A stretch of DNA of 64,000 nt from an uncultured Collinsella sp. (GCA_900545555.1 UQZI01000002.1:1-64000), one strand, 5' to 3'; numbered from the stretch's first letter, positions 16,412-27,172 are shown. Numbers and translations: made by a program. The notes: generated by a model from the letters alone, not told the origin.

Positions 16412-16783
16412 CTAGGAGAGCGGCTCCATCTCGCCGAAGCAGTTGATGTGGTGGCGCAGGAGCGCTCGGTTTTCCTTGACGACCATCATCGCCACCTCGT
16501 CGAAGCGGACCGGCGTGTCGGCGTAGTCGTCGCCGTTGCCGGCGAGCCACGTCGCCGCCAGCGCCTCGCGCAGCCCGCGCGCCCTGTGGGCCTCGGGGAA
16601 GCCGTCCGTTCCGATCCGGACCGTGGCGTCGACGAAGACCAGGGTCCCGTCCTCGTCCACCGCCACGAGGTCGATTCCGCCGATGCCCTCGGGCCCCTGC
16701 CAGGCCTCATCGACGATCTCGTAGCCCTTACGCTCGAGGAAGGTCCTGACCGCGCCCATCGCCTTTTCCTTCATGTCGTTCAT
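16412..16783 (-). CDS. YraN-like (UPF0102) nuclease-fold protein
   Basis: 123 residues. It shows the UPF0102 pattern: FLERKGYEIVDEAW, GIGGIDLVAVDEDGTLVFVDA, ARGLREALAATWLA and VRFDEVAM. In YraN the third strand normally reads FVEVK; here it is FVDAT, so the nuclease-type Lys is missing. AAGGAGCAAGAC precedes the ATG. Chromosomal yraN sits by rnhB/dprA; a copy beside parA on a mobile element suggests a role in DNA processing during transfer, which is inference. Confidence 0.72.
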   Translation of the reverse strand: MNDMKEKAMGAVRTFLERKGYEIVDEAWQGPEGIGGIDLVAVDEDGTLVFVDATVRIGTDGFPEAHRARGLREALAATWLAGNGDDYADTPVRFDEVAMMVVKENRALLRHHINCFGEMEPLS

Positions 16784-17323
16784 GTCTTGCTCCTTAGACT
16801 CGGAGGCCCGCCCCTGTGGCGTGCCTTGCGTCGCGTGAGTCGCATGCGGCGCGGGCGTGCCGGCAAGAGAGGAAGCGAAGTCGGGCGTGGAAATAGAAGT
16901 ATTCCGACGGCAGTTTTTCGCGTTGTTCGCGCGCGCAGCGCATGGAGCGAAGAACCCGAAAAAGTGTCGCGGCCCTTGCGGGCCGCCTGCCGGCGTGCGA
17001 CCCTGCGCGTCCAAGGAACGCCGGGGCGGGTTTCGGATCGGAAGGGCGCAGGCGTGCGGCATGGAATCAGGCATGGGCGCCGAGGCTTCCAGGCATGGGA
17101 TGCGATCTGTCGGCGGTTGCTGGGCTCCCGTGGGATTGGAGACGACGCCGCGGCGGGAACGACGGCGCGTTCCCGAGTCGCGGTGCCGTGGTCCGCATCG
17201 GGACGGCATTCCCCGCGCCGCTTGCGGCCAATATGCGCACGGGATCGCGGCGGCGAGATGGTTCTCCATGCGGAACGGCTACGGTGCTGCGCAACACCTC
17301 CGTCGGAAGAAGGAGGACAGCCA
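16784..17323. other. 540-bp gap, no convincing gene
   Basis: Only overlapping frames with Arg/Gly/Pro-rich translations and no ribosome sites are open here. There are short palindromes such as GGCCCTTGCGGGCC near 16974 and many GGGAACG/CGTTCCC-type partial repeats around 17090-17200. It lies between divergent genes and may hold promoters or a replication site; I see no clear iterons. Confidence 0.4.
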
Positions 17324-17575
17324 ATGATGGATATCAACGAGAAGGACGAGCGTCGTGAGCTGCTTGACGCGGTGGCGGATGCAGGAAGGCTGGCGAGGGG
17401 CCTGGACCAGCTGCTCGAGTCCCTGGCGCACGCCGACCAGCTGGACCTGCCCGACGTCGAGGGGGTCCTGGCCCTGAGGTCGATAAGCGAGAGGTGCGCC
17501 GAGCGCATCGGCGACGCCGCGCGAATCCTGGAGGCGCAAAACGAGATCCTCTATGTCGAGGAACGGACCGTTTAG
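17324..17575 (+). CDS. Small acidic helical protein, unknown
   Basis: 83 residues, highly charged and Leu-rich (LLDAVADAGRLARGLDQLLESLAHAD), predicted mostly helical. GAAGGAGGACAGCCA before the double ATG is a strong ribosome site, which supports a real gene. No known family recognised. It stands alone on the plus strand between minus-strand genes. Confidence 0.62.
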   Translation: MMDINEKDERRELLDAVADAGRLARGLDQLLESLAHADQLDLPDVEGVLALRSISERCAERIGDAARILEAQNEILYVEERTV

Positions 17576-17658
17576 CTTCCTTTCGCGGAAGATTAACTAT
17601 TTGCTTTGCGGGCAACACCCTAAAGAATCGCAGTTCCTGGTCGGCGCTTAGATGAGCG

Positions 17659-18084
17659 TTAGCCGCGACCCATTCCAAAGATACTTGCATTGTCGGCGTT
17701 GTCGTTAGTTTCGACCTCAGTCGCCATCGCCGGGAACGATTCTTCCTGAGACGCGTCGTCCACTCGCGAGTCAATAGGCTCGCCGAGCGCCAGGAAGAAC
17801 CTCATCACGTGCTCGACTCTCTGCTGCAGAGACTCGCTCAGCTCGCTGTAGGAGGCCGCCAGCCGTACTTCCTTGGCCAACTCCGCCATCGAGTCCTTCA
17901 GCGCCTTCTGCACGCTCACAGAGGGTCTCACCTCGACCTGGGTATCGGTGAGCTTGGCGATGATGTAGTCCTGCCTGTTCATGCCGCTCCAGGCGGCCAT
18001 CTCGCATATGAGCTTATGCTCCTCGGGCGTGCAGCGGAACGCCATCGTCTTACTGCGCTTGCGGGCGCTGTTCTCGCACGGCAT
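17659..18084 (-). CDS. Ribbon-helix-helix protein (mobilization/antitoxin-like)
   Basis: 141 residues. The N-terminal RHH-like segment (KTMAFRCTPEEHKLICEMAA, WSGMNRQDYIIAKL) resembles DUF1778-type antitoxins and MobC proteins; a helical middle and an acidic tail follow. It starts 5 bp after the integrase stop, so it is in the integration operon, perhaps as an accessory DNA-bending or control factor. Confidence 0.6.
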   Translation of the reverse strand: MPCENSARKRSKTMAFRCTPEEHKLICEMAAWSGMNRQDYIIAKLTDTQVEVRPSVSVQKALKDSMAELAKEVRLAASYSELSESLQQRVEHVMRFFLALGEPIDSRVDDASQEESFPAMATEVETNDNADNASIFGMGRG

Positions 18085-18089
18085 CCTTC

Positions 18090-19160
18090 TTATCCCCTCG
18101 CCCCGTCAAGGGCGGCGGCCATCTCGTCCTGCTTCGTGGGGAACAGGTGCGCGTATCGGTAGGTGATGTCCACCGCCTCGTGGCCCATGCGCTCGGCGAT
18201 GGCCAGCGCGGAGAAGCCCATCTCGATCAGCAGGCTCACGTGGCTGTGGCGTATGTCGTGTATGCGGATGCGTTTCACGCCAGACGCCTTGCACCCTCGT
18301 TCCATCTCGTGGGCCAGGAAGTGCTTGGTAACGGCGAACAGGCGCTCGTCGGGGGCGACGTCGTCTCGTAGCTCGATGAAGTCCGCCATCTCGTCGCGCA
18401 GGAAGGCGGGCATGACGATCGTGCGCACCGACTTGGGCGTCTTGGGATCGGTCACGGTGTCTACGCCGTGGAGGCTTTGGTACGACTTGTTGATGCGCAG
18501 ACGCGAACTCTCCAGCATGAAGTCGGACGGAGTGAGCGCCAGAAGCTCGCCGCAGCGGATGCCCGTCCAGTAGAGCAGCTCGAAGGCGTGGAACGAGAGC
18601 GGCTTGTCCATGACGGCCTCGCTGAACCTCAGGTACTCGTCCTTGGTCCAGAACTGCATCTCGCCGCCCTTCTTCGAGCCCATCTTGTCGACCCTTCGCA
18701 CCGGGTTGTCGGTGAGCCCGTAGTAGCGCTCGGCGTGGTTGAAGATGGCGTTGAGTTGGTTGTTCACCGTGCGCAGGTACGTCGGCGCCCAGGGCTTACC
18801 GTCGGCGTCCCGGTGTTCAGTAAGCTCGTTCTGCCACCTAATAACGTCGATCGGCCTCACATCGCACATGCGCATATCCCCAAAGAACGGCACGAGCTTG
18901 TCGTTGATGATGTACTCCTTGGTGATCCACGTATGCTCGCGTATGCGAGGCTTCACCTCGGAGGCGTACACCTCAACGAACTCGGAAAACGTCATGTCCA
19001 TGGCCCCGCCGTTAAGGCTCTTGAACTGGCTTTCCCATACGGCCGCCTCCACCTCGGAGGAGAAGCCGCGCTTTGTCTTGTGGCGCTTCGAGCCGCGGGC
19101 GTCGCGGTAGTAGCACTGCACGAAGAACGTGCCGTTGCTGTCGTCCTTGTACACCGGCAT
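18090..19160 (-). CDS. int: Tyrosine integrase
   Basis: 356 residues from the ATG giving MPVYKDDSNGTFFVQCYYRD, an AP2-like arm-binding domain typical of Tn916/ICE integrases. A SAM-like core-binding domain (about 60-165) and the catalytic domain follow, with Arg in TGIRCGELLAL, HDIRHSHVS (HxxR) and GHEAVDITYRYAHL (His and nucleophile Tyr). It integrates and excises the element, here by inference at the guaA 3' end. The excisionase gene ends one base before it. Confidence 0.92.
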   Translation of the reverse strand: MPVYKDDSNGTFFVQCYYRDARGSKRHKTKRGFSSEVEAAVWESQFKSLNGGAMDMTFSEFVEVYASEVKPRIREHTWITKEYIINDKLVPFFGDMRMCDVRPIDVIRWQNELTEHRDADGKPWAPTYLRTVNNQLNAIFNHAERYYGLTDNPVRRVDKMGSKKGGEMQFWTKDEYLRFSEAVMDKPLSFHAFELLYWTGIRCGELLALTPSDFMLESSRLRINKSYQSLHGVDTVTDPKTPKSVRTIVMPAFLRDEMADFIELRDDVAPDERLFAVTKHFLAHEMERGCKASGVKRIRIHDIRHSHVSLLIEMGFSALAIAERMGHEAVDITYRYAHLFPTKQDEMAAALDGARG

Positions 19161-19161
19161 G

Positions 19162-19365
19162 TCAGTCCACCTCCGGGAAGTACAGGGCATCGAAGACGTC
19201 ACTTCGAACGCGTCCGCGGATAACCACGCGCCCGCGCGCCTCCTGCTCGGCGTTTATCTTCCTGATCACCTCGTAGGCGCTGCCTTTCTTGATCCTCAGC
19301 AGCTCCGCAACCTCGTCCGCATCCAGCATGTGCGGTCTCGGCGTCTTTGCCACCTTCTCGTCCAT
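19162..19365 (-). CDS. xis: Excisionase-like helix-turn-helix protein
   Basis: 67 residues. LDADEVAELLRIKKGSAYEVIRKIN is the winged HTH of small excisionases and MerR-like factors. The ATG at 19365 follows ACAGGAGGAGTC. It is immediately upstream of int in one operon; such proteins bend att DNA to favour excision. Confidence 0.8.
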   Translation of the reverse strand: MDEKVAKTPRPHMLDADEVAELLRIKKGSAYEVIRKINAEQEARGRVVIRGRVRSDVFDALYFPEVD

Positions 19366-19383
19366 GACTCCTCCTGTCATTAG

Positions 19384-19474
19384 CGTACAGATACGTACGG
19401 TTTACAGATTCAGAGTAAACGTACATATCTGTACTGTCAATAGAATTGCGTACATTTGCGTACGCTGGTAAGAT
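19384..19474. promoter_or_regulatory. Divergent xis/XRE promoter region with three operator copies
   Basis: CGTACAGATACGTACG (19384), its reversed near-copy (19420-19435) and CGTACATTTGCGTACG (19449-19464) share the motif seen upstream of parA. A plus-strand promoter, TTGCGT-17 bp-TAAGAT (19446-19474), overlaps the third copy; a minus-strand one, TTGACA-17 bp-TACTCT (19440 down to 19412), spans the second. This layout fits a regulator repressing both itself and the excision operon. Confidence 0.65.
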
Positions 19475-19505
19475 GTGCGGGTACGTAATTCCAGGAGGAG
19501 GGCGC

Positions 19506-19919
19506 ATGTCCGTAGGCGAGAACATGAGGCGGTACCGCAAGTCGCGCGGCATGACGCAAGCGCAGCTTGCCGAGGCGGTCGGCCTGACCGAGGGGGCCGT
19601 GCGCCACTACGAGAGCGGCATCCGCGCCGTGAAGCCCGAGCTGCTCGAATCCATCGCCGCAGCACTAGGCGTATCCGTCAACGCCCTCAAGGATTACGGC
19701 GTCGAAACCGCGGGCGACCTCATATCGCTGCTCGTGCGGCTCGAGGACTCATTCGGCATCGTGCCCGCAGCCGACGGCACGGGGCTCTCTCTGAACCCCA
19801 AGGCGCCTCACGCGCCCAAAGCGGCGATGGCGATCCAGCTGTGGGCCGAGAAGCGCGCACGGCTCGAGAACGGCGAGATCGACGCCGCCGAGTACGAGGA
19901 CTGGAAAGCCTCGCTGTAG
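19506..19919 (+). CDS. XRE-family regulator of the element
   Basis: 137 residues. N-terminal HTH (MRRYRKSRGMTQAQLAEAVG, TEGAVRHYESGIRAVKPELL) and a C-terminal part with AIQLWAEKRARLENGEIDAAEYEDW. AGGAGGAGGGCGC precedes the ATG. It is divergent from xis-int across shared 16-bp operators, and likely controls excision and perhaps parAB. Confidence 0.85.
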   Translation: MSVGENMRRYRKSRGMTQAQLAEAVGLTEGAVRHYESGIRAVKPELLESIAAALGVSVNALKDYGVETAGDLISLLVRLEDSFGIVPAADGTGLSLNPKAPHAPKAAMAIQLWAEKRARLENGEIDAAEYEDWKASL

Positions 19920-20536
19920 CAGCTCTCCGCATTTCGCTACCACTAAAACCGAATCAGGGCGCCAGGATAGTCGGTGAGCTCCGCTCGCACCTGCGTATGC
20001 TGAGTTTTTACTCTCCATTGCATGCCAAGGCATTTCAAGCGTAAACGGGGAGTAAATGACGCGGTGGCTTACACGGCAGCACACAGCAGTACGCCGCGGC
20101 ATTTCCCCTGGTTACTCCCGTTTTCATTGAGATGGCGAGATTCTTTACTCCCCATTAACCACCTGGGGAAACGCCGTGCAGAGACCGCCGAAAAGCCGAT
20201 TGAGTTCGATTTGAGTTTCAAAGGACCTAAAACGGCCCCTTTTCGTTATCGGGGACAAAAATCGCACGTCTACTCACTTGGGATAAATTCTTACTCCCAT
20301 TCCTCCGAATACCGCCCCATACTTTGCCGTCTTGAAATACGGGGAGTAAATAGCAAAATCGCAGGTGAAAGGGAGTAAAAAGGCAAAGAAAAAGCCTCCG
20401 TCCCAGCACGGGAACGGAGGCTCAATTTTCGTATTTACTCACCGCCGTCGCTGACGGCTTTGCCATGACTCTCGTACGAAACGAAACTCAGCGGCACAGT
20501 ACGGCACTCAAAAGTGCAGGTCAGAACCCTATCAGC
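19920..20536. other. Attachment-site region with integrase arm-type repeats
   Basis: 617 bp without a gene. Nine copies of TTTACTCCC or close variants occur in both orientations (starts about 20007, 20047, 20111, 20144, 20270, 20291, 20341, 20371 and 20434). The guaA stop region reads CTACTCCCACTCGATGG (20537 on), a tenth match. Multiple short repeats between int and the junction are what AP2-type integrases bind as arm sites. The exact core cannot be set without the left junction. Confidence 0.7.
20386..20422 (-). terminator. Rho-independent terminator downstream of guaA
   Basis: On the minus strand AGCCTCCGTTCCC pairs with GGGACGGAGGCT around GTGCT and is followed by TTTTCTTT. It ends transcription coming from guaA and is probably supplied by the element. 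Confidence 0.75.
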
Positions 20537-22135
20537 CTACTCCCACTCGATGGTCGCGGGCGGCTTGGACGTGATGTCGTAGCACACGCGGTTGGCGCCG
20601 GGGACCTCGGCAACGATGCGGCCCGAGATGCGGGCCAGGACGTCGTAGGGCAGCTTGGCCCAGTCGGCGGTCATGGCATCGCTGGACTCGACGGCACGCA
20701 GGATGATCGGGCGCTGGTAGGTGCGCTCGTCACCCATAACGCCGACGGACTTGATGTCGGGCAGGACCGCAAAGTACTGCCAGCAGCTGTGCTCGGAGTT
20801 GCGCTCGCCGGTCTGCTCAAACAGACGCTGGTTGTAGGCGTCTAGCTCCTCGCGCACGATAGCGTCGGCGTTCTTGAGAATCTCGAGCTTCTCCTTATCG
20901 ACCGCACCGATGATGCGGATGGCCAGACCCGGGCCCGGGAAAGGCTGACGGAACACGATATGACCCGGCAGGCCCAGCGCCAGACCAAGTGCGCGGACCT
21001 CGTCCTTAAAGAAGTGGTCGAGCGGCTCAATAAGGTCGAAATGCACGCCCTCGGGGAACGGGATCAGGTTGTGATGGCTCTTGATGGTGGCCGTCTTGCC
21101 GCCCGTCTTGCGAGCGCCAGACTCGATGATGTCGGGGTAGATGGTGCCCTGAGCCAGATACTTGACCGGCTTGCCGTCGGTCTCGAGCTGCTGCGCCACG
21201 GCGAAGAACTCTTTCCAGAACTGCGTACCGATGATGCGACGCTTCTCCTCGGGCTCGGTCACACCGGCCAGAAGCTCGGCATAGCGGTCCTCGGCGTGGA
21301 CGTGGATAAAGTCGACGTCAAACTGCTTGGTGAAGACCTCCTCCACCTGCTCGGGCTCACCCTTGCGCAGCAGACCGTGGTTGATGAACACGCAGGTCAT
21401 CTGCTTGCCCACGGCGCGGGCGCCCAGCGCAGCCACGACGGAGGAGTCGACGCCGCCGGACAGGGCCAGAATCACGCGGTCGTCACCGACCTTCTCGCGG
21501 AACTCGGCCGTCATGGTCTCGACCAGGTTGTCCATGCTCCAGTTGGGCTCCAAGCCGCAGATCTCAAACAGGAAGTTGCTCAGCAGCTGCTGACCGTACT
21601 CGGAGTGCTTGACCTCGGGGTGGAACTGCGTGGTGAAAATCTTGCGCTCGACGCACTCCATGGCGGCAACCGGGCACACGTCGGTGCTGGCGGTAACGGT
21701 AAAGCCCTCGGGCACCTCGGAGACGGCATCGCGGTGGCTCATCCACACGGTCTGCTCCATGGGCGTGGAGTTAAAGAGCTTGGCGCCAGCCGTGCGTGTG
21801 ATGGTAGCGCGGCCGTACTCGCCCACCTCGGAGTGGCCGACCTTGCCGCCGAGCGTCACGGCCGTAATCTGATGGCCGTAGCAAAAGCCCAGGACGGGAA
21901 GGCCCAGGTCAAAGATGGCGGGGTCGATGGACGGAGCGTCCTCGGCGTACACGGAGGCCGGACCGCCGGAAAGGATGAGCGCAGAGGCGTTCATCTCGCG
22001 AATCTCATCGGCCGATATGTCGCAGGGAACAATCTCGGAATACACGTTGAGGTCGCGGACGCGACGGGCAATGAGCTGACCGTACTGCGCACCAAAGTCG
22101 AGTACGAGGACCTTTGCGGAAGCCTTTTGATCCAT
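20537..22135 (-). CDS. guaA: GMP synthase (glutamine-hydrolysing)
   Basis: 532 residues, full length. It converts XMP, ATP and glutamine to GMP. The N-terminal class I amidotransferase shows the nucleophile in GFCYGHQ and His-Glu in FHPEVKHS; the PP-loop ATPase shows ALSGGVDSSVVA; the C-terminal dimerization domain ends CYDITSKPPATIEWE. The ATG at 22135 has AGAGGGG upstream. The gene end appears to be the insertion target of the neighbouring mobile element, yet the coding sequence is intact. Confidence 0.97.
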   Translation of the reverse strand: MDQKASAKVLVLDFGAQYGQLIARRVRDLNVYSEIVPCDISADEIREMNASALILSGGPASVYAEDAPSIDPAIFDLGLPVLGFCYGHQITAVTLGGKVGHSEVGEYGRATITRTAGAKLFNSTPMEQTVWMSHRDAVSEVPEGFTVTASTDVCPVAAMECVERKIFTTQFHPEVKHSEYGQQLLSNFLFEICGLEPNWSMDNLVETMTAEFREKVGDDRVILALSGGVDSSVVAALGARAVGKQMTCVFINHGLLRKGEPEQVEEVFTKQFDVDFIHVHAEDRYAELLAGVTEPEEKRRIIGTQFWKEFFAVAQQLETDGKPVKYLAQGTIYPDIIESGARKTGGKTATIKSHHNLIPFPEGVHFDLIEPLDHFFKDEVRALGLALGLPGHIVFRQPFPGPGLAIRIIGAVDKEKLEILKNADAIVREELDAYNQRLFEQTGERNSEHSCWQYFAVLPDIKSVGVMGDERTYQRPIILRAVESSDAMTADWAKLPYDVLARISGRIVAEVPGANRVCYDITSKPPATIEWE

Positions 22136-22323
22136 GGTATCCCCTCTTGTTGGCGGGGAGCCGGTGCCCACCCGCGTGAATGAACGAAAATAACCTCCAT
22201 AGTGTACACGTTATATGGGGTTTCTCGTCCCTCGCAGCCATCAGCGCACGGCAAACGCACGACCAGGGCCCCTATTTGACGGCAATTGAAGTGTTACCAA
22301 ACGTTACGGATGATGTAATACGT

Positions 22324-22352
22324 TTGAACATTGGACGCCCTGTGCCACAATA
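22324..22352 (+). promoter_or_regulatory. Promoter of the asparaginase gene
   Basis: TTGAAC, 16 bp, CACAAT, with TGTG just before the -10 box. It lies 52 bp upstream of the ATG. Confidence 0.5.
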
Positions 22353-22402
22353 CTGCCGAACGACTCCGCCTCTGCGGCGGCAAATACGATAGGAATACCA
22401 GC

Positions 22403-23416
22403 ATGAAGCGCATCCTTCTCATCGCCACGGGCGGCACCATCGCATCGACCGAGGACGGCAACGGCCTCTCCCCCGCCCTGACCGGTGAGGAGCTCGCCCA
22501 GAGCGTCCCCGAGATCTCAGGCCTCTGCGAGCTCGACGTCGTGCAGCCCATGAACATCGACAGTACCAATATGCGTCCCAGTGACTGGATGCGTATCCGC
22601 GACGTCATCGTCGAAGGCTATGCCGACCACGACGGCTTCGTGATTCTGCACGGCACCGACACCATGAGCTATACCGCGGCAGCACTTTCCTATCTGATTC
22701 AGGACAGCCCCAAGCCCATCGTACTCACCGGCTCGCAAAAGCCCATGGGCAACCCCTTTACCGACGCCAAGCTCAATCTGTACCAGAGCCTGCTCTATGC
22801 GCTCGACGAGCACTCGCACGATGTGTCGATTGTGTTTGGTGGCGTCGCCATTGCCGGCACGCGCGCCCGCAAGCAGCGCACCATGAGCTTTAACGCGTTC
22901 ATTAGCGTCAACTATCCGCCCATTGCCTACATCCGCAACGACCGCATCGTGCGCAACGGGCTCCACGGCACTCATCAGGGCGAAAACCCGGTGCGTTTCT
23001 ACAACAGCATCGACCCGCGCGTGTTTGTCCTTAAGCTTACGCCCGGCGTGAACCCGGGTATCCTGGACGCCCTAGCCGATAGCTACGATGCTGTAATTCT
23101 TGAGACCTTTGGCATTGGCGGTATTCCCGAGTTTGGCGAGTCCGGCGAGTCATTCCAGGAGGCGATTTTCCGCTGGGTCGATTCGGGCCGCACCGTCGTT
23201 ATGACCACGCAGGTCCCCGAAGAGGGCCTCGATCTGGGCGTTTATGAGGTCGGCCGTGCTTACGCCGATCATCCGGGCATTCTGCGCGGCGACGACATGA
23301 CCACCGAGACGCTTGTGGCCAAGACCATGTGGGCACTCGGCCAGTCACGCGATGCCGCCGAAATCCAGCGCCTGTTCTACAGCCAAGTTAACCACGACCG
23401 CATCCCAATGGCCTAA
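22403..23416 (+). CDS. ansA: L-asparaginase, type I-like (cytoplasmic)
   Basis: 337 residues. It hydrolyses asparagine to aspartate and ammonia. The N-terminal catalytic Thr is in LLIATGGTIAST and the second Thr-Asp in VILHGTDTMSYTAAALSYL; also VLTGSQKPM and a GIGGIPE active-site loop. There is no signal peptide, so it is cytoplasmic. The upstream ribosome site is weak (AGGAATACC). Confidence 0.92.
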   Translation: MKRILLIATGGTIASTEDGNGLSPALTGEELAQSVPEISGLCELDVVQPMNIDSTNMRPSDWMRIRDVIVEGYADHDGFVILHGTDTMSYTAAALSYLIQDSPKPIVLTGSQKPMGNPFTDAKLNLYQSLLYALDEHSHDVSIVFGGVAIAGTRARKQRTMSFNAFISVNYPPIAYIRNDRIVRNGLHGTHQGENPVRFYNSIDPRVFVLKLTPGVNPGILDALADSYDAVILETFGIGGIPEFGESGESFQEAIFRWVDSGRTVVMTTQVPEEGLDLGVYEVGRAYADHPGILRGDDMTTETLVAKTMWALGQSRDAAEIQRLFYSQVNHDRIPMA

Positions 23417-23438
23417 TTCAGTTGTCGACGGGTATCCC

Positions 23439-23657
23439 CTATTCGATGCCCTCGAGAAGCTCTGACACCGTCATGCCGAGTGCGGGCGCGATCTTAAATA
23501 GAACCTTGAGCGTGAAATTTGCCGTCCCGTCTTCGATTCGGTCGAGATAGGGTCGGCTGATTCCTGTCGCCACACAAAAATCGACCTTGGAGATACCAAG
23601 GTCCCTGCGTGTCTCTTCGACCCGCCTGCCAAGAATCTGTTTCGCACGTTCGTCCAT
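23439..23657 (-). CDS. Small XRE-family regulator
   Basis: 72 residues, little more than an HTH: RRVEETRRDLGISKVDFCVA, TGISRPYLDRIEDGTANFTL, KVLFKIAPALGMTVSELLEG. Thirty bases upstream of its ATG is a perfect 24-bp palindrome, presumably its own operator. It is divergent from an unknown 129-residue gene; the pair may form a regulatory unit. Confidence 0.82.
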   Translation of the reverse strand: MDERAKQILGRRVEETRRDLGISKVDFCVATGISRPYLDRIEDGTANFTLKVLFKIAPALGMTVSELLEGIE

Positions 23658-23686
23658 GCAGACGAGTTTGAAATGGGGCCGAACAT

Positions 23687-23710
23687 AAACGTAAACTATA
23701 GTTTACGTTT
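23687..23710. promoter_or_regulatory. Perfect 24-bp palindromic operator
   Basis: AAACGTAAACTA is followed by its exact reverse complement TAGTTTACGTTT. It lies between the divergent small XRE gene and the next gene and so can control both. The AT-rich core probably overlaps promoter elements. Confidence 0.75.
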
Positions 23711-23733
23711 TGCCGAATACACAGGAGTTTTCT

Positions 23734-24123
23734 ATGTCGGGTTCTTCGGTCCGCATGCACCGAGCCACGCTTCGCACAAACAGCGCACCGCCCAAGCTCG
23801 TCGTCGTTGAAGCAGAATGCCTTTCGCCCGATGAGCGCACAGCATTTGCATTGCTATCAAGTCGCGTCGTCGCCGTTCTGGTCCCTTGCCCGGCGCAAGG
23901 TGAACTTGCCATTCAATGCCAAACGCACGGCTGCTCGCTCAATCAGGCTGCCGTAATCGCAACCAGCCAACGCGGTCTGCCCCTTCTCCTGGAAGCCGGC
24001 GTCGCGCTCGCCCTTCGCGGTGCCGGATACGAAAACGAGGCCGCCGCCGATGTAGTCTTTCAACCACGATCGAGCGGCGGCCTCGCAGCAGCCATTGAAT
24101 ATGCATGCAGGCTCGTTGCCTAA
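23734..24123 (+). CDS. Unknown protein divergent from a small XRE regulator
   Basis: 129 residues. Alternating hydrophobic strands (PKLVVVEAECLS, VVAVLVPCPAQGELAIQC) and helices (QAAVIATSQRGLPLLLEAGVALAL) suggest a compact alpha/beta domain; no membrane segment or known motif. ACAGGAGTTTTCT precedes the ATG at 23734; a TTG at 23710 in the same frame lies in the operator and is unlikely. Function unknown. Confidence 0.65.
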   Translation: MSGSSVRMHRATLRTNSAPPKLVVVEAECLSPDERTAFALLSSRVVAVLVPCPAQGELAIQCQTHGCSLNQAAVIATSQRGLPLLLEAGVALALRGAGYENEAAADVVFQPRSSGGLAAAIEYACRLVA

Positions 24124-24132
24124 AAGGACAAG

Positions 24133-24516
24133 CTAGAAACCAAAGCCAAAGCCCGTTCCGGTAATCGCCGAGTACATAAAGTAAACGTTGATCACGTTGA
24201 GGAACACACCCGTGATGCAACCGTTGCGCAGGTAGCGCTCGCATACGATGCGCGCCATGGCGGCGGAGTCATCATTGTTCTTGGCCTGGCGTCCCGCCGT
24301 AAAGTACGTCGCCACGCTCAGCAGCAGGTTGAGCACCGGAAGCGCCAGCAGCTCGTAGCTCTTGCCCCAGCGCGTCACCTCGCCGGCGGCATTAAACTTC
24401 GTTGCCACCTCGGGGCCAATGTTGGGGATCACAAACGCCGCTATCACCAGCGGAAGCACCGCAAGCACCAGCAGCGCGATGCCCATGTAGCCGGCTTTTT
24501 TGCCATATTTGAACAT
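24133..24516 (-). CDS. DUF1648-like membrane protein
   Basis: 127 residues with three hydrophobic helices (about 10-32, 54-72, 98-120). The segment IGPEVATKFNAAGEVTRWGKSYELLALPVLNLL matches the DUF1648 pattern (a G-E-V-x-x-W-G-K loop before a helix). It starts 11 bp after the ychF stop, likely in the same transcript. Role unknown; relatives occur in peptide-stress and immunity membrane proteins. Confidence 0.7.
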   Translation of the reverse strand: MFKYGKKAGYMGIALLVLAVLPLVIAAFVIPNIGPEVATKFNAAGEVTRWGKSYELLALPVLNLLLSVATYFTAGRQAKNNDDSAAMARIVCERYLRNGCITGVFLNVINVYFMYSAITGTGFGFGF

Positions 24517-24527
24517 GCGCGTCGTCC

Positions 24528-25604
<1,077 letters not shown>

Positions 25605-25731
25605 GACAGCTCCTTTTGGTACAGGTACTTCAAACCGTATAAGTATAGCGCCGCCGCAGCATCCGGGCGAATCCGGACACCGCGGCGGCGCAAATGAAGC
25701 AGAGATGCGTGAGGGTTCGAGACAGTAGTCC

Positions 25732-27102
<1,371 letters not shown>

Positions 27103-27172
27103 TCAATCCATCCCCGCACGCGGCCTGCACGGTTTGGAATTGTTACCTAGAAGTGGAGTTTTTTATCTCTAG

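Larger units (their letters stand above)
1..20536. mobile_element. Integrative conjugative/mobilizable element, right part, at the guaA 3' end
   Basis: This block runs from conjugation genes (1-2755) through adhesin, cargo, relaxase, ParAB and a tyrosine integrase/excisionase module, and stops at the guaA stop codon. The left end is outside the window, so the T4SS ATPase and coupling protein cannot be checked; whether it is self-transmissible or only mobilizable is open. Placing the right boundary at 20536 is inferred from the integrase orientation and from repeats shared with the guaA end. GC is clearly higher than in the chromosomal block, except in the cargo gene at 10957-11919. Confidence 0.8.

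Noticed and set aside
16857..17327. 156-codon plus-strand frame in the gap upstream of 17324
   Set aside because: No ribosome site, Arg/Gly/Pro/Cys-rich composition and several overlapping frames of equal length. Left as a gap.
19920..20536. CRISPR array
   Set aside because: The repeated motif is only about 9 bp, occurs in both orientations and at uneven spacing. Integrase arm sites explain it better.
22136..22323. Purine riboswitch upstream of guaA
   Set aside because: I looked for the conserved three-stem purine core and did not see it; the leader is short.
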